Both the position numbers and the translations under genes were made by a program. This document shows positions 18,203 to 27,129 of a stretch of DNA of 64,000 nt, one piece after another. The notes under the pieces were generated by a model. That model worked only from the letters and a program-made list of their open reading frames with translations. It was not told where the DNA came from and searched no databases. The stretch's first letter is position 1; the number at the start of each line of letters is the position of its first letter. Source of the DNA: Actinomycetes bacterium (GTDB lineage: Bacteria; Actinomycetota; Acidimicrobiia; Acidimicrobiales; Acidimicrobilacustridaceae); contig JAKOVH010000013.1 of assembly GCA_029782145.1 (NCBI GenBank), positions 124,001 through 188,000 on the forward strand, given 5' to 3'.

Positions 18203-18208
18203 TAGCCT
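18203..18208 (+). promoter_or_regulatory. putative -10 box of the mshC-like gene
   Basis: TAGCCT, with about 20 bases of leader containing GAGGTGA just before ATG at 18237. Confidence 0.45.
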
Positions 18209-18236
18209 TCGGGCGATCACGCCACGAGGTGACCCG

Positions 18237-19418
18237 ATGACCGATCCCAGCCAGGCCGACGGCGCGCCGCTGCGCCTCTACGACACCGCCCGCCGAGAGG
18301 TCGTGCCGTTCGAGCCCGGGCCGGTCGTCACCATGTACACGTGCGGCATCACGCCCTACGACGCCACCCACCTCGGCCACGCCGCGACCTACGTCACCTA
18401 CGACGTGCTGCAGCGCCGCCTGCGCGACCGCGGCCACGAGACCCGCTGCGTGCGCAACATCACCGACGTCGACGACGACATCCTGCGCAAGGCCGGCGAG
18501 CTCGGGGTGCACTACCTCGACCTCGCCGCCGCCGAGACCGCCCGCTTCGACGCCGACATGGTGGCGCTCAACGTCGTCAAGTGCTGGAGCGAGCCCCGGG
18601 CCACCTCGGCCATCGCCGACATCCGTGGCTTCATCGGCATGGTCCTCGACCGGGGCCACGCCTACATCAGCGGTGGCGCCGTCTACTTCGACGTGAGCTC
18701 GTTCGACCGCTTCGGGCAGGTGTCGCACTGCTCGCGCGAGGAGATGCTCGAGCTGGCCCGGGAGCGCGGCGGCAACCCCGACGACCCCAACAAGCGGGAC
18801 CCGCTCGACTTCGTGCTCTGGCAGCCCTCGGCCGAGGGCGAGCCGGCCTGGGAGTCGCTGTGGGGACCGGGCCGCCCCGGCTGGCACATCGAGTGCTCCG
18901 CCCTCGCCCTGCGCGAGCTCGACACCACCATCGACCTCCACGGGGGCGGCTCCGACCTCATCTACCCGCACCACGAGTGCGAGGCGGCCCAGAGCGAGGC
19001 GGCCACCGGTCAGCGGTTCGTGCGCCACTGGATGCACCAGGCGATGGTCCGCATGGACGGCGAGAAGATGTCGAAGTCGCTCGGGAACCTGGTCTTCGTC
19101 AGCGACCTGCTCAAGACCTACGACCCGCGCGCCATCCGCCTCGGCATCGTCGCCCACCACTACCGCGACTCGTGGGAGTGGGACGAGGCGATCATGCCCA
19201 CCGCGGCGGACCGGCTGGAGTCGTGGCTGGCCGTCACCGAAGCGCCGGCCGCCGTCGACAGCGACACCGCCCTGGCCGAGGTGCGGGCCCGGCTCGACGA
19301 CGACCTCGACACGCCCGGTGCCGTCGCCGCCGTCGACGCAGCCGTGGCCCGCGGCGAGGGGGTGGCGTCGGCCGCCGCCCTCCTCGGCGTGTTCCTGGTC
19401 GACGAGCCCGTCACCTGA
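18237..19418 (+). CDS. mshC: class I cysteinyl ligase, MshC-like (cysteine--GlcN-inositol ligase)
   Basis: 393 aa. MshC joins cysteine to glucosaminyl-inositol with ATP in mycothiol synthesis and is a paralogue of CysS. The first Zn/HIGH region reads YTCGITPYDATHLGHA; CysS proteins normally have CGPTVYD there, whereas CGITPYDATHLGHA is MshC wording. RPGWHIECSALA carries the next Zn Cys, PHHECE the His ligands, and EKMSKSLGN is the KMSKS loop. Length fits MshC (about 410) better than CysS (about 460). A cysteinyl-tRNA synthetase role cannot be excluded from sequence alone. mshA, mshB and mshD are not nearby. Confidence 0.75.
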   Translation: MTDPSQADGAPLRLYDTARREVVPFEPGPVVTMYTCGITPYDATHLGHAATYVTYDVLQRRLRDRGHETRCVRNITDVDDDILRKAGELGVHYLDLAAAETARFDADMVALNVVKCWSEPRATSAIADIRGFIGMVLDRGHAYISGGAVYFDVSSFDRFGQVSHCSREEMLELARERGGNPDDPNKRDPLDFVLWQPSAEGEPAWESLWGPGRPGWHIECSALALRELDTTIDLHGGGSDLIYPHHECEAAQSEAATGQRFVRHWMHQAMVRMDGEKMSKSLGNLVFVSDLLKTYDPRAIRLGIVAHHYRDSWEWDEAIMPTAADRLESWLAVTEAPAAVDSDTALAEVRARLDDDLDTPGAVAAVDAAVARGEGVASAAALLGVFLVDEPVT

Positions 19419-19494
19419 CACCACCGCCACCAGGGCAGCTTCTGACGCAACGGCTCGGCCGGGAACGGGTTCAAGGGGCCCGAGGGGGCTCGGA

Positions 19495-19500
19495 TACGCT
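19495..19500 (+). promoter_or_regulatory. putative -10 box of thrS (leaderless)
   Basis: TACGCT ends 7 bases before ATG at 19508. I see no T-box leader. Confidence 0.55.
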
Positions 19501-19507
19501 CGCCCGC

Positions 19508-21460
19508 ATGCCCGACGAGATCGCCATCACCCTGCCGGACGGTTCCCAGCGCCAGCTCCCGGCCGGGTCCACCGCAGGCGATCTGGCGGCCTCCATCGGC
19601 CCCCGTCTGGCCAAGGCGGCGGTGATCGCCGACGTCAACGGCACCGAGCGCGACCTGGTGTGGCAGCTCGGCGACGGCGACCGGGTGGCCATCGTCACCG
19701 AGGCCGACGAGCGCGGCCTGTACACCATCCGCCACTCCACGGCCCACGTGCTCGCCCAGGCGGTGCTCGACCTGTTCCCCGGTGCGACGTTCGCCATCGG
19801 GCCGCCCGTCGAGAACGGCTTCTACTACGACTTCGAGCTGCCCGACGGGGGCACCTTCACCCCCGAGGACCTCGAGCGCATCGACGCCCGCATGCGCGAG
19901 ATCATCGCCGAGCGCCAGCCGTTCATCCGCGACGAGATCCCCGAGGGCGAGGCGCTCGACCTCTTCCGCGCCCACAAGTACAAGTGCGAGATCATCCGGG
20001 GCGCGGCCGAGGACCCGATGTCGGCCACCGAGACGGGCCTGGTGCGCACCTACGAGAACCCGCCTCGGTTCATCGACCTGTGCCGGGGGCCCCACGTGCC
20101 CGACACCGGCCGGCTCGGGCACTTCAAGCTCATGCGCGTCGCCGGCGCCTACTGGCGAGGCGACGAGAAGAACCCGATGCTCCAGCGCATCTACGGCACG
20201 GCGTGGGCGTCGAAGAAGGACCTCGAGGCGTACCTGCACCGCCTCGAGGAGGCCGAGAAGCGCGACCACCGCAAGCTGGGCCTCGAGCTCGACCTGTTCT
20301 CCTTCCCCGAGGAGATCGGCTCGGGCCTCGCCGTGTTCCACCCCAAGGGCGGCATCGTGCGGCGGATCATGGAGGACTACTCCCGCCAGCGCCACGAGCA
20401 GGCCGGCTACGAGTTCGTGTACTCGCCGCACATCACCAAGGCGAACCTGTTCGAGCAGAGCGGGCACCTCGACTGGTACGCCGACGGCATGTACCCGCCC
20501 ATGGAGCTCGACGGCGGCACCGACTACTACCTCAAGCCGATGAACTGCCCGTTCCACATCCTCATCTACGGCTCGCGGCAGCGCTCCTACCGCGACCTGC
20601 CGCTGCGGCTGTTCGAGTTCGGCACCGTGTACCGCTACGAGAAGTCCGGGGTGGTCCAGGGCCTCACCCGCGCCCGCGGCTTCGCCCAGGACGACGCCCA
20701 CATCTTCTGCACCCACGAGCAGGCGCCCGCCGAGCTGGCCCGCGCCCTCGACTTCGTGCTCGACCTGCTGCGCGACTACGGCCTCGACGACTTCTACGTC
20801 GAGCTGTCGACCAAGCCCGAGACCAAGGCGGTCGGCTCCGACGAGGAGTGGGAGCAGGCCATCGAGATCCTGCGCACGGTGGCGCTCGACAAGGGCATGG
20901 AGCTCGTCATGGACGAGGGCGGCGGCGCGTTCTACGGCCCCAAGATCTCGGTGCAGGCCAAGGACGCCATCGGGCGCACGTGGCAGATGTCCACCATCCA
21001 GCTCGACTTCCAGATGCCCCAGCGCTTCGACCTCTCCTACGTCGGCCCCGACGGCGAGCGGCACCGGCCGGTGATGATCCACCGGGCGCTGTTCGGCTCG
21101 GTCGAGCGCTTCTTCGCCATCCTCGTCGAGCACTACGCGGGCGCGTTCCCCGCCTGGCTGGCGCCGGTGCAGGTGCGAGTCCTGCCGGTGCGCGACGACC
21201 ACGACGTCTACGCCTCGCGCCTCGCCGACCGGCTCCGCGCCGAGGGCTTCCGGGCCGACTGGATCGGGGCCGACGAGCCCCTCGGGTCGCGGATCCGGCG
21301 GGCGAAGCTCGAGAAGCTCCCCTACGTGCTGGTCGTCGGGGACGACGACGTCGAGCACGGCACGGTCGGCGTGAACCCCCGGGGGGGCGAGGTCGAGCGC
21401 GGCGTCCACCTCGACGACTTCGTCGAGCGGCTGGCGGCCGACGTGCTCGCCCACCTGTGA
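19508..21460 (+). CDS. thrS: threonine--tRNA ligase
   Basis: 650 aa, full length. Domains in order: N-terminal TGS (ITLPDGSQRQLPAGST), the editing domain with HSTAHVLAQAV and the Zn-type YKCEII/FIDLCRGPHVPDTG motifs, and the class II catalytic core. The core shows LKPMNCPFHILIY (Cys Zn ligand), YRYEKSGVVQGLTRARGFAQDDAH split across motif 2, and motif 3 MIHRALFGSVERFF. A C-terminal anticodon-binding domain follows. It is followed directly by the HIT gene, as in mycobacteria. Confidence 0.97.
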   Translation: MPDEIAITLPDGSQRQLPAGSTAGDLAASIGPRLAKAAVIADVNGTERDLVWQLGDGDRVAIVTEADERGLYTIRHSTAHVLAQAVLDLFPGATFAIGPPVENGFYYDFELPDGGTFTPEDLERIDARMREIIAERQPFIRDEIPEGEALDLFRAHKYKCEIIRGAAEDPMSATETGLVRTYENPPRFIDLCRGPHVPDTGRLGHFKLMRVAGAYWRGDEKNPMLQRIYGTAWASKKDLEAYLHRLEEAEKRDHRKLGLELDLFSFPEEIGSGLAVFHPKGGIVRRIMEDYSRQRHEQAGYEFVYSPHITKANLFEQSGHLDWYADGMYPPMELDGGTDYYLKPMNCPFHILIYGSRQRSYRDLPLRLFEFGTVYRYEKSGVVQGLTRARGFAQDDAHIFCTHEQAPAELARALDFVLDLLRDYGLDDFYVELSTKPETKAVGSDEEWEQAIEILRTVALDKGMELVMDEGGGAFYGPKISVQAKDAIGRTWQMSTIQLDFQMPQRFDLSYVGPDGERHRPVMIHRALFGSVERFFAILVEHYAGAFPAWLAPVQVRVLPVRDDHDVYASRLADRLRAEGFRADWIGADEPLGSRIRRAKLEKLPYVLVVGDDDVEHGTVGVNPRGGEVERGVHLDDFVERLAADVLAHL

Positions 21461-21465
21461 CGGGC

Positions 21466-22011
21466 ATGGCCGACGGCGAGCGGGCACCGGGCGCGCCGCC
21501 CACGCTCGACCACCTCTGGGCCGGCTGGCGCCACGCCTACATCACCGCGGTGAGCGAGCCCACCGACACGTCGCTCGAGCCCGACGACACCGGTTCGCTG
21601 TTCGAGCGCATCCTGCGGCGCCCCGACGACGAGGCCTTCGTGGTGCACCGCGGCACGAGCTGCTCGGTGCTGCTCAACGCCTATCCCTACACCAGCGGCC
21701 ACATGCTGGTGCTGCCCAACCGGGCCGTTGCCGACCTCGAGGACCTGACGCCCGACGAGCTGGGCGAGATGGCGACGCTCACCCGCGACGCCACGGTGGC
21801 GCTCAAGCGGGCGTACCGCTGCGAGGGCGTCAACATCGGCACCAACCTGGGCCAGGCCGCCGGTGCGGGAGTGCCGACCCACCTCCACACCCACGTGCTG
21901 CCCCGATGGGCGGGCGACTCGAACTTCATGACGTCGGTGGCCCTCACCCGGGTGCTGCCCGAGCCGCTCGACGTCACGTGGCGCAAGCTCGCCGAGGCCT
22001 GGCCGGGCTGA
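21466..22011 (+). CDS. HIT family hydrolase
   Basis: 181 aa. Histidine-triad nucleotide hydrolase or phosphorylase. LLNAYPYTSGHMLVLPNR matches the actinobacterial Ap4A phosphorylase-like branch, and THLHTHVLPRW is the triad HxHxH. ATG at 21466 is used; an in-frame GTG at 21457 overlaps the thrS stop (GTGA) and would add three residues. The thrS-HIT pair normally leads into pgsA, but here a 7-kb block intervenes. Confidence 0.9.
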   Translation: MADGERAPGAPPTLDHLWAGWRHAYITAVSEPTDTSLEPDDTGSLFERILRRPDDEAFVVHRGTSCSVLLNAYPYTSGHMLVLPNRAVADLEDLTPDELGEMATLTRDATVALKRAYRCEGVNIGTNLGQAAGAGVPTHLHTHVLPRWAGDSNFMTSVALTRVLPEPLDVTWRKLAEAWPG

Positions 22012-22139
22012 CCATCGGCCCCCGCCGCACGGCCGGCGACGCCGCCCCCGGTGGGCCGTTGGTCCCGATCCGCCGGGCCGTCGGTCCCGGCGGTTCCATA
22101 TCGGGCCCCGACGGCCATCGGAGGCGACAGAGTGGACTC

Positions 22140-22793
22140 ATGAAGCGCATCGCCATCGCCTGCCTCGCGCTGGTCGGCCTGCTCGGCCTGGCGGGGTGCG
22201 GGTCGTCGTCGTCGAGCGACTCGACGACCGCCACGACGGTGCAGGTCAAGGGCTACCACCCCGAGCCGGTGCGCAAGGTGGCGCGCTACACGCTCTCGGA
22301 CTACGCCACCGACCCGGCCCCGCAGACCTTCCCGCTGAAGGCCGAGCCCAACGGGCTGTTGCTCGTCTACTTCGGCTACCTGTCGTGCCCCGACATCTGC
22401 CCGCTCACCATGGGTGACACGGCGGCGGCGCTCGAGGAGCTCGGCCCGGATGCCGCGTCGCGGGTCCAGGTGGCGTTCACCACCGTCGACCTCGAGCGCG
22501 ACACCGGCCCCAAGATCGTCGAGTACATGGAGCACTTCTTCGCGCCGGAGCAGATCCACGCCCTGCGCGCCGACACCGACGAGCAGCTGCGCAGCGTCGT
22601 CTACCAGTTCGGGGCCAGCTTCAGCATCGAGTCCCACGAGCCCGGCAGCTTCTACGGCGTGGCCCACAGCGGGAACACCTACGCCGTCGACGACAAGGGC
22701 AACGTCGTGTGGGCGTGGCCCTTCGGCACCACGGGCGAGGAGCTGGCCGCCGGCATCCGCACCCTGCTCGCCCAGACGTACCCGGCCACCTGA
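22140..22793 (+). CDS. SCO1/SenC copper-delivery lipoprotein
   Basis: 217 aa. Lipoprotein signal with lipobox GLAGC (Cys about residue 20) and a Ser-rich tether, then a thioredoxin-like SCO domain. The copper motif SCPDICP supplies the CxxxC pair and VAHSGNTYAV the His ligand. It metallates or reduces the CuA site of cytochrome c oxidase. It stands 58 bases upstream of the PCuAC chaperone gene, a common partnership; no oxidase subunits are nearby. Confidence 0.92.
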   Translation: MKRIAIACLALVGLLGLAGCGSSSSSDSTTATTVQVKGYHPEPVRKVARYTLSDYATDPAPQTFPLKAEPNGLLLVYFGYLSCPDICPLTMGDTAAALEELGPDAASRVQVAFTTVDLERDTGPKIVEYMEHFFAPEQIHALRADTDEQLRSVVYQFGASFSIESHEPGSFYGVAHSGNTYAVDDKGNVVWAWPFGTTGEELAAGIRTLLAQTYPAT

Positions 22794-22851
22794 CCCCTCG
22801 GCGTGGCCGGTCCTTCCTCTCCTTCCCCCCCCGACACCGAAAGGCCCCCCG

Positions 22852-23451
22852 ATGAAGACCACCACTCGTGCACGAACCCTCGTCGCCGCCACGGCGACCG
22901 TGTTGGCCCTCGGCGGCGGGTTGGCGGCGTGCGGCTCGGACTCCGACAGCGACTCCTCGAGCGCCACGACCACCGCCACGGCGGGCATCACCGTCACCGA
23001 CGCCTGGGCGCGTGAGTCGGCCTCCTCGACCGGCAACGGCGCGGTGTACTTCACCATCACCAACGGCGGCACCACCGACGACGAGCTCACCGGCGCGTCC
23101 GTGCCGAGCGACGTGGCCAAGGACGCCCAGGTCCACGAGACCGTGGAGAGCAGCGGCACCACCATGTCGGGCACGTCGGGTGGCATGTCGTCGGAGACCA
23201 CGATGGCCGGTGGCATGTCGGGTGGCATGTCGTCGGAGACCACCATGGCGGGGTCGGGCATGATGACCATGCAGGAGGTGGCGTCGGTGCCGGTGCCGGC
23301 CGGCGAGAGCGTCAGCTTCGCCCCCGGCGGCTACCACGTCATGCTCATGGAGCTCGCCAAGCCCCTCGAGGTGGGCAGCAGCGTCCCGCTGACGCTGACC
23401 TTCGCCAAGGCCGGTGAGGTGCAGGTGACGGCCGAGGTGCGCGCCTCCTGA
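22852..23451 (+). CDS. PCu(A)C copper chaperone lipoprotein with Met-rich insertion
   Basis: 199 aa. Lipoprotein signal (lipobox GLAAC), Ser/Thr tether, then a PCuAC domain: ITVTDAWARES at the start, VHETVE (Cu-binding His), and GGYHVMLMEL (HxM near the end). Between the first His and the following conserved Met lies an extra stretch of about 35 residues rich in Met, Gly and Ser, built on a 14-residue repeat around GGMSSETTMAG. It contains roughly ten methionines and would be a flexible Cu(I)-binding loop. The protein passes copper to SCO and CuA in relatives. Confidence 0.9.
   Translation: MKTTTRARTLVAATATVLALGGGLAACGSDSDSDSSSATTTATAGITVTDAWARESASSTGNGAVYFTITNGGTTDDELTGASVPSDVAKDAQVHETVESSGTTMSGTSGGMSSETTMAGGMSGGMSSETTMAGSGMMTMQEVASVPVPAGESVSFAPGGYHVMLMELAKPLEVGSSVPLTLTFAKAGEVQVTAEVRAS
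23176..23250 (+). repeat. tandem repeat in the PCuAC gene
   Basis: Two copies of about 33 bases (23176-23208 and 23218-23250, one mismatch) with a 42-base period, in frame, encoding GGMSSETTMA twice. Confidence 0.85.
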
Positions 23452-23477
23452 GCGTGCGGCGGGCGGGGGCCGGACGC

Positions 23478-23483
23478 TACGGT
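23478..23483 (+). promoter_or_regulatory. putative -10 box of the 23493 gene (leaderless)
   Basis: TACGGT ends 9 bases before ATG at 23493. Confidence 0.5.
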
Positions 23484-23492
23484 CGGCCGGCG

Positions 23493-24089
23493 ATGTCCGA
23501 CCCGACCGACGAGCAGGGTGCGTCCGCCCCCGAGCCCGCCCCCGACGGCGGCGCACCGGGCGCCGACGACCACGGCGCCCCCGCCACCGTGCCCCTGTCG
23601 GACGCCGACATCCGCGACGCCCTCCCCGAGGACCTCGACGCTGCCGGCTACGTCGGGCCCTACATGTTCCCCAACAACAACCGGCGCCGCATCCCCGCGT
23701 ACCTGTACTGGGCCATCTCGGCGGTCACCATCGCGGTGTGGTTCGCCCGCCACGACGAGGCCCCGGTCCTGGTCAACGACGGCGTGCTCGTCGCCGCCAT
23801 CGTGCTGGCCCTCATCGGGGCCTACAGCTTCGTGGCGGGCTGGAACCTCGACGTCGACGAGCGCGACGCCCTGGTGGCCGCCACGCGCCAGGTCGGCTTC
23901 CCCGTGGGCCACGCGTCGGCCCAGATGGGCTGGCGGGGGCTGCTGAGCCGGCCCACCTGGCGGATCCTGCTGTACTCGGCCGACGACCCGCCCGAGAAGC
24001 GAGGTCTGGTGCTCGTCGACGGCGTCGACGGGTCGATCGTCGAGTGGTTCGTCGAGGACAACCCCGAGGACTGGACCGAGGTGCGCTGA
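23493..24089 (+). CDS. two-helix membrane protein of unknown function
   Basis: 198 aa. About 60 acidic and Pro-rich residues (cytoplasmic-type) are followed by GPYMFPNNNRRRIPAYLYW, two transmembrane helices (about residues 70-87 and 93-112), and a soluble C-terminal half with a W-R-I-L-L-Y strand and DDPPEKRGLVLVDG. I do not recognise the family. The N-terminal tail resembles other small actinobacterial membrane proteins found near cytochrome oxidase genes. With the copper chaperones upstream, a respiratory role is possible but unproven. Confidence 0.7.
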   Translation: MSDPTDEQGASAPEPAPDGGAPGADDHGAPATVPLSDADIRDALPEDLDAAGYVGPYMFPNNNRRRIPAYLYWAISAVTIAVWFARHDEAPVLVNDGVLVAAIVLALIGAYSFVAGWNLDVDERDALVAATRQVGFPVGHASAQMGWRGLLSRPTWRILLYSADDPPEKRGLVLVDGVDGSIVEWFVEDNPEDWTEVR

Positions 24090-24158
24090 CGGTCGGAGCC
24101 CGTCGCCGGGAAGCCGCAGGGTCCACCTTGGTGCAGTGACGGCGGCCACACCCGCCGC

Positions 24159-24164
24159 TATAGT
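24159..24164 (+). promoter_or_regulatory. putative -10 box of the 24278 gene
   Basis: TATAGT, the closest match to the full TATAAT consensus in the window. It implies a leader of about 105 bases. Confidence 0.45.
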
Positions 24165-24277
24165 GCCCCGACCCGGACCCGACTCCCGGTGCCGGGATCG
24201 GCGGGCCGTGGGCTCGACGCCGTCGCAGCACGGGACGCCAGCTGGAGACGACCGATGGGCCCTTGCCAGTGCCGACC

Positions 24278-26143
24278 ATGACGGAGACCGACGTGGAGGC
24301 CCCTTCTCCGCCCGTCACGGCCGGGCCGGCACGGTCGGTGCTGCTGGCCGTGGGGGCGGGGCTCGTGCTGCTGGTCGCCGTGCCGATCGTGTTCGCCTAC
24401 CTGAGCACGGTGACCCACCCTGGCCTGCCCAAGGGCGACTTCGCCGTCATCGAGATGAAGGCGCTCGACGTCCCCGGCAACCTGCCGCTCACCGGCATGT
24501 ACTCGCGGTACGGCTTCGACCACCCGGGGCCGCTGCTCTTCTACGTCATCGCGCTGCCGTTGCGGCTCTTCGGCCCCTCCGGGATGAACCTGGCGGCGGG
24601 GCTGGTGAACCTCGCCGCGTCGGTAGGGCTGCTCTACACGCTGTATCGCCGCGGCGGCCAGGCGCTCACCGCCATCGGCGCGGTGATGGTGCTGCTGGTC
24701 ATCCGTTCCCTGCAGATCGAGGTGGTGAGCGTCTGGAACCCGTGGGTCCCGATCCTGCCTCTCGCGCTCGCCGTCGCGCTCACCTGGTCGGTGTGGTGCC
24801 GGGACTGGTGGGCCCTGCCGTGGCTGGCCGGCGTGTCCACCTTCATCGTCCAGAGCCACGTCGGCTACGCCATGACCACCGGGTTCCTCCTCGGCTCCAG
24901 CCTCGTCTGGGGCATCGTCGAGCTGGTCAGGAGCCGTCGGCCCGACGATGCTCGCGACGACCCGACGGACCTCGACACCCACGGCGTGACCGACCCCCCA
25001 ACAAAGGCCCGCTCACTGCAGAAGGCGATCCGCACGCCGCTGATCGTGGCGGCCGGGGTGCTGGTCGTGCTCTGGCTCCCGCCGCTCATCGACCAGCTCG
25101 TCCACGACCCGGGGAACCTCTCGGCCCTGCTCGACTTCGCTCGCTCCGGTCAGCCCGGCGAGGTGCGGGTTGGTGCCGGCCCAGGGTTCAGGATCCTCAG
25201 CCAGGTGGCCGGTGTCGACGGCGCCCTGTTCGGGGGGATCAGCCGCATGCTCAGCGGCCGGTCGTTGTTCGCGCTGGAAGGAGCACCGGCGTGGAAGCTC
25301 GCCGTGGTGCTCGTGCCGTTCCTGGCCGCGGCCGGTGTCGCCGTGTGGCGGCGCGCCCACGACGCCGTTCGCCTGGCGGTCATCGTGGCGGTGATGGTGC
25401 CGCTCGGTTGGCTGTCGATCGCCCAGATCTCGGGCCCCGCCTTCCCCTACCTCGTCGAGTGGCTCCTCGTGCTGGGGGCCTACCTGTGGCTCAGCACCAT
25501 CTGGTCGGTCCTGACCGTCGTGTGGCCCTCGATCGCCACGGTCTCACTCGTGCCGCACCGGCTGCGCGGGCGGGCGGTGCTGCCGATCGTCGGTGTGGCG
25601 ACGGTCCTCGTGCTGCTCGGCGGCGTGGCCACGGCCACGACCGTGCGTTCCCCCGGTGACGGCTACCAGGGCGGCCAGGTCGTGGAGCGGTTCGCCGACC
25701 CTGCCGCCAGCGCCGCGTCGGGGCGGGGGCTGGTGCTCCTCACGGCTGGCCCGGTGGACCCCACGAACTCGGCCTGGTTCCTCGAGACGTCCGCCATCGA
25801 GACCGGCCTGCAAGCGGAGCTGCAGCGACGCGGCTTCGACGTCGTCACCAGCGACGACCGGGCCTTCCTCGTCGGCGACGACCGGGTGGTCGGCGACCGC
25901 CAGGTCGGGATCCACCTGGTGGTCTCGGCCGACACCGGGGTCAGGCCCGACGTCGATCCGGCGACGACCCTCGCCAGCTTCGACTACCTCACCCTCGACG
26001 ATCGCCGCGAGTACCAGGCGCTCGACGCCAAGGGCGGCACCGTCCCGCCCACGCCGCTCGTCGGTGCCGAGCTCTACCGGTGGGGCGACCTGCGCACCCG
26101 AGCCGTCGTCTACGAGCTCTCGGTGGCCCCCGACGGCGGGTGA
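24278..26143 (+). CDS. polytopic membrane protein, possible GT-C glycosyltransferase
   Basis: 621 aa. TM1 at about residues 23-43 is followed by an extracytoplasmic loop with acidic residues (PKGDFAVIEMKALD) and the phrase YGFDHPGPLLFYVIALP. Ten or so more helices run to about residue 440, and a soluble C-terminal domain of about 170 residues follows. The loop-1 acid pair and HPGPLL resemble GT-C enzymes and the protein at 1900-3435. The substrate is unknown. ATG is chosen over in-frame TTG 24263 and GTG 24269 on start-codon strength; no Shine-Dalgarno site is evident. Confidence 0.65.
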   Translation: MTETDVEAPSPPVTAGPARSVLLAVGAGLVLLVAVPIVFAYLSTVTHPGLPKGDFAVIEMKALDVPGNLPLTGMYSRYGFDHPGPLLFYVIALPLRLFGPSGMNLAAGLVNLAASVGLLYTLYRRGGQALTAIGAVMVLLVIRSLQIEVVSVWNPWVPILPLALAVALTWSVWCRDWWALPWLAGVSTFIVQSHVGYAMTTGFLLGSSLVWGIVELVRSRRPDDARDDPTDLDTHGVTDPPTKARSLQKAIRTPLIVAAGVLVVLWLPPLIDQLVHDPGNLSALLDFARSGQPGEVRVGAGPGFRILSQVAGVDGALFGGISRMLSGRSLFALEGAPAWKLAVVLVPFLAAAGVAVWRRAHDAVRLAVIVAVMVPLGWLSIAQISGPAFPYLVEWLLVLGAYLWLSTIWSVLTVVWPSIATVSLVPHRLRGRAVLPIVGVATVLVLLGGVATATTVRSPGDGYQGGQVVERFADPAASAASGRGLVLLTAGPVDPTNSAWFLETSAIETGLQAELQRRGFDVVTSDDRAFLVGDDRVVGDRQVGIHLVVSADTGVRPDVDPATTLASFDYLTLDDRREYQALDAKGGTVPPTPLVGAELYRWGDLRTRAVVYELSVAPDGG

Positions 26144-26181
26144 ACGACCCCGGGCGAGGTCGCGGGCGCAACCGGCGCCGC

Positions 26182-26544
26182 TCAGCCCGACGCTTCGACG
26201 CCGTCGTCGTCGTCCTCGTCCTCGGCGAGCGGCTCGGCCCGTGGCCCGACCGAACTGGTCCACGGCAGCTCGCCGAGCATCGAGCGCTCCCGCCGGGCAG
26301 CGACCTGGGCCCGCACCCGCCAGGCCCGCAGCTCGTCGACGCTGGCCACGTCGATCACGGCGTGGTCCTCGCCGAGGACGAGCCGCCCTGCGTCGCGGAG
26401 CATCCGCCACAGCGTGGCGCAGTCGGTGAGCGAGGTGCCGGCGCCGGCGAGGCGGCACAGGTCCTCGAGGTTCTCCACGATGAAGGGGCCGGCCCGCGGC
26501 GTCGACGAGGGCTGCTCGGGGCCGGCCGCTGCTGGCGCTGGCAT
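26182..26544 (-). CDS. small protein of unknown function
   Basis: 120 aa. Pro/Ala-rich N-terminus, a compact middle (FIVENLEDLCRLAGAGTSLT, then LWRMLRDAGRLVLGEDHAVI) and a very acidic C-terminal tail (AEDEDDDDGVEAS). I do not recognise a family. Codon use is typical and the frame is clean, and no better frame exists on the other strand after the 26143 stop. The same strand carries two further genes upstream. Confidence 0.55.
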   Translation of the reverse strand: MPAPAAAGPEQPSSTPRAGPFIVENLEDLCRLAGAGTSLTDCATLWRMLRDAGRLVLGEDHAVIDVASVDELRAWRVRAQVAARRERSMLGELPWTSSVGPRAEPLAEDEDDDDGVEASG

Positions 26545-26616
26545 GGGGCCCCCGGGGGGATGTCGTGTCGGTGCTGGGCCAAGTACCTACCCGCACCTCG
26601 CCCGAAGGCGACCCGT

Positions 26617-27120
26617 TCAGCGCCGCAGGGCCGACAGCGTGCGCTCGATGGCGGCCAGGTTCTCGTGGCCGACCCGCACCGCCTCCCGCACGACGTCGAA
26701 CGCGGTGACGCTGCCGCCGCCGGCCACGTCGGCCCGGCGCAACCACTGCTCGCCCGACACGAGGTCGGCGGCGTCGGCGAGCTGCACGGCGCCGTCGTCG
26801 AGCTGTTCGAGCACGCTGGGCACGGTCTCGTGCACCGGGGTCTCCCAGTGGCGCTGGGCCGGATCGACCACGGCGCCGTGCACCACGGGGGTGTCGTCGA
26901 CCTGGATGCGGCGCAAGGCCTCGCCGAGCACCGACCAGGTGCGCACCGTGTCCGCGGCCAGCTCGACGGCCGAGCGCCCCTCCGGGCCCACCTGCTGGGC
27001 GAGCTCCTCGATGCTCTCGTCGTCCTCGATGGGGGCGAGGGCGCCCCGGTAGCGGCGGGGGTACGACCGCAGTGCCACCACGGCGTCGTTCGGCGAGAGC
27101 TTCGACAGGTCGATCGTCAC
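26617..27120 (-). CDS. hypothetical protein, possibly DinB-like four-helix fold
   Basis: 167 aa, mostly helical. It opens with MTIDLSKLSPNDAVVALRSY, has a conserved-looking WETPVHETVPSVLEQL with His, and ends with EAVRVGHENLAAIERTL. Such a His-bearing last helix recalls DinB/YfiT-type metal-binding bundles, but the full His triad is not clear, so this is only a suggestion. It starts 10 bases after the EF-G2-like stop and is probably cotranscribed with it. Confidence 0.65.
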   Translation of the reverse strand: MTIDLSKLSPNDAVVALRSYPRRYRGALAPIEDDESIEELAQQVGPEGRSAVELAADTVRTWSVLGEALRRIQVDDTPVVHGAVVDPAQRHWETPVHETVPSVLEQLDDGAVQLADAADLVSGEQWLRRADVAGGGSVTAFDVVREAVRVGHENLAAIERTLSALRR

Positions 27121-27129
27121 GCCGCCAAC

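Noticed and set aside
18341-21460. Apparent single ORF joining an N-terminal piece to thrS
   Set aside because: The first third is an off-frame reading of the mshC-like gene. thrS has its own leaderless promoter and complete N-terminal TGS domain from 19508.
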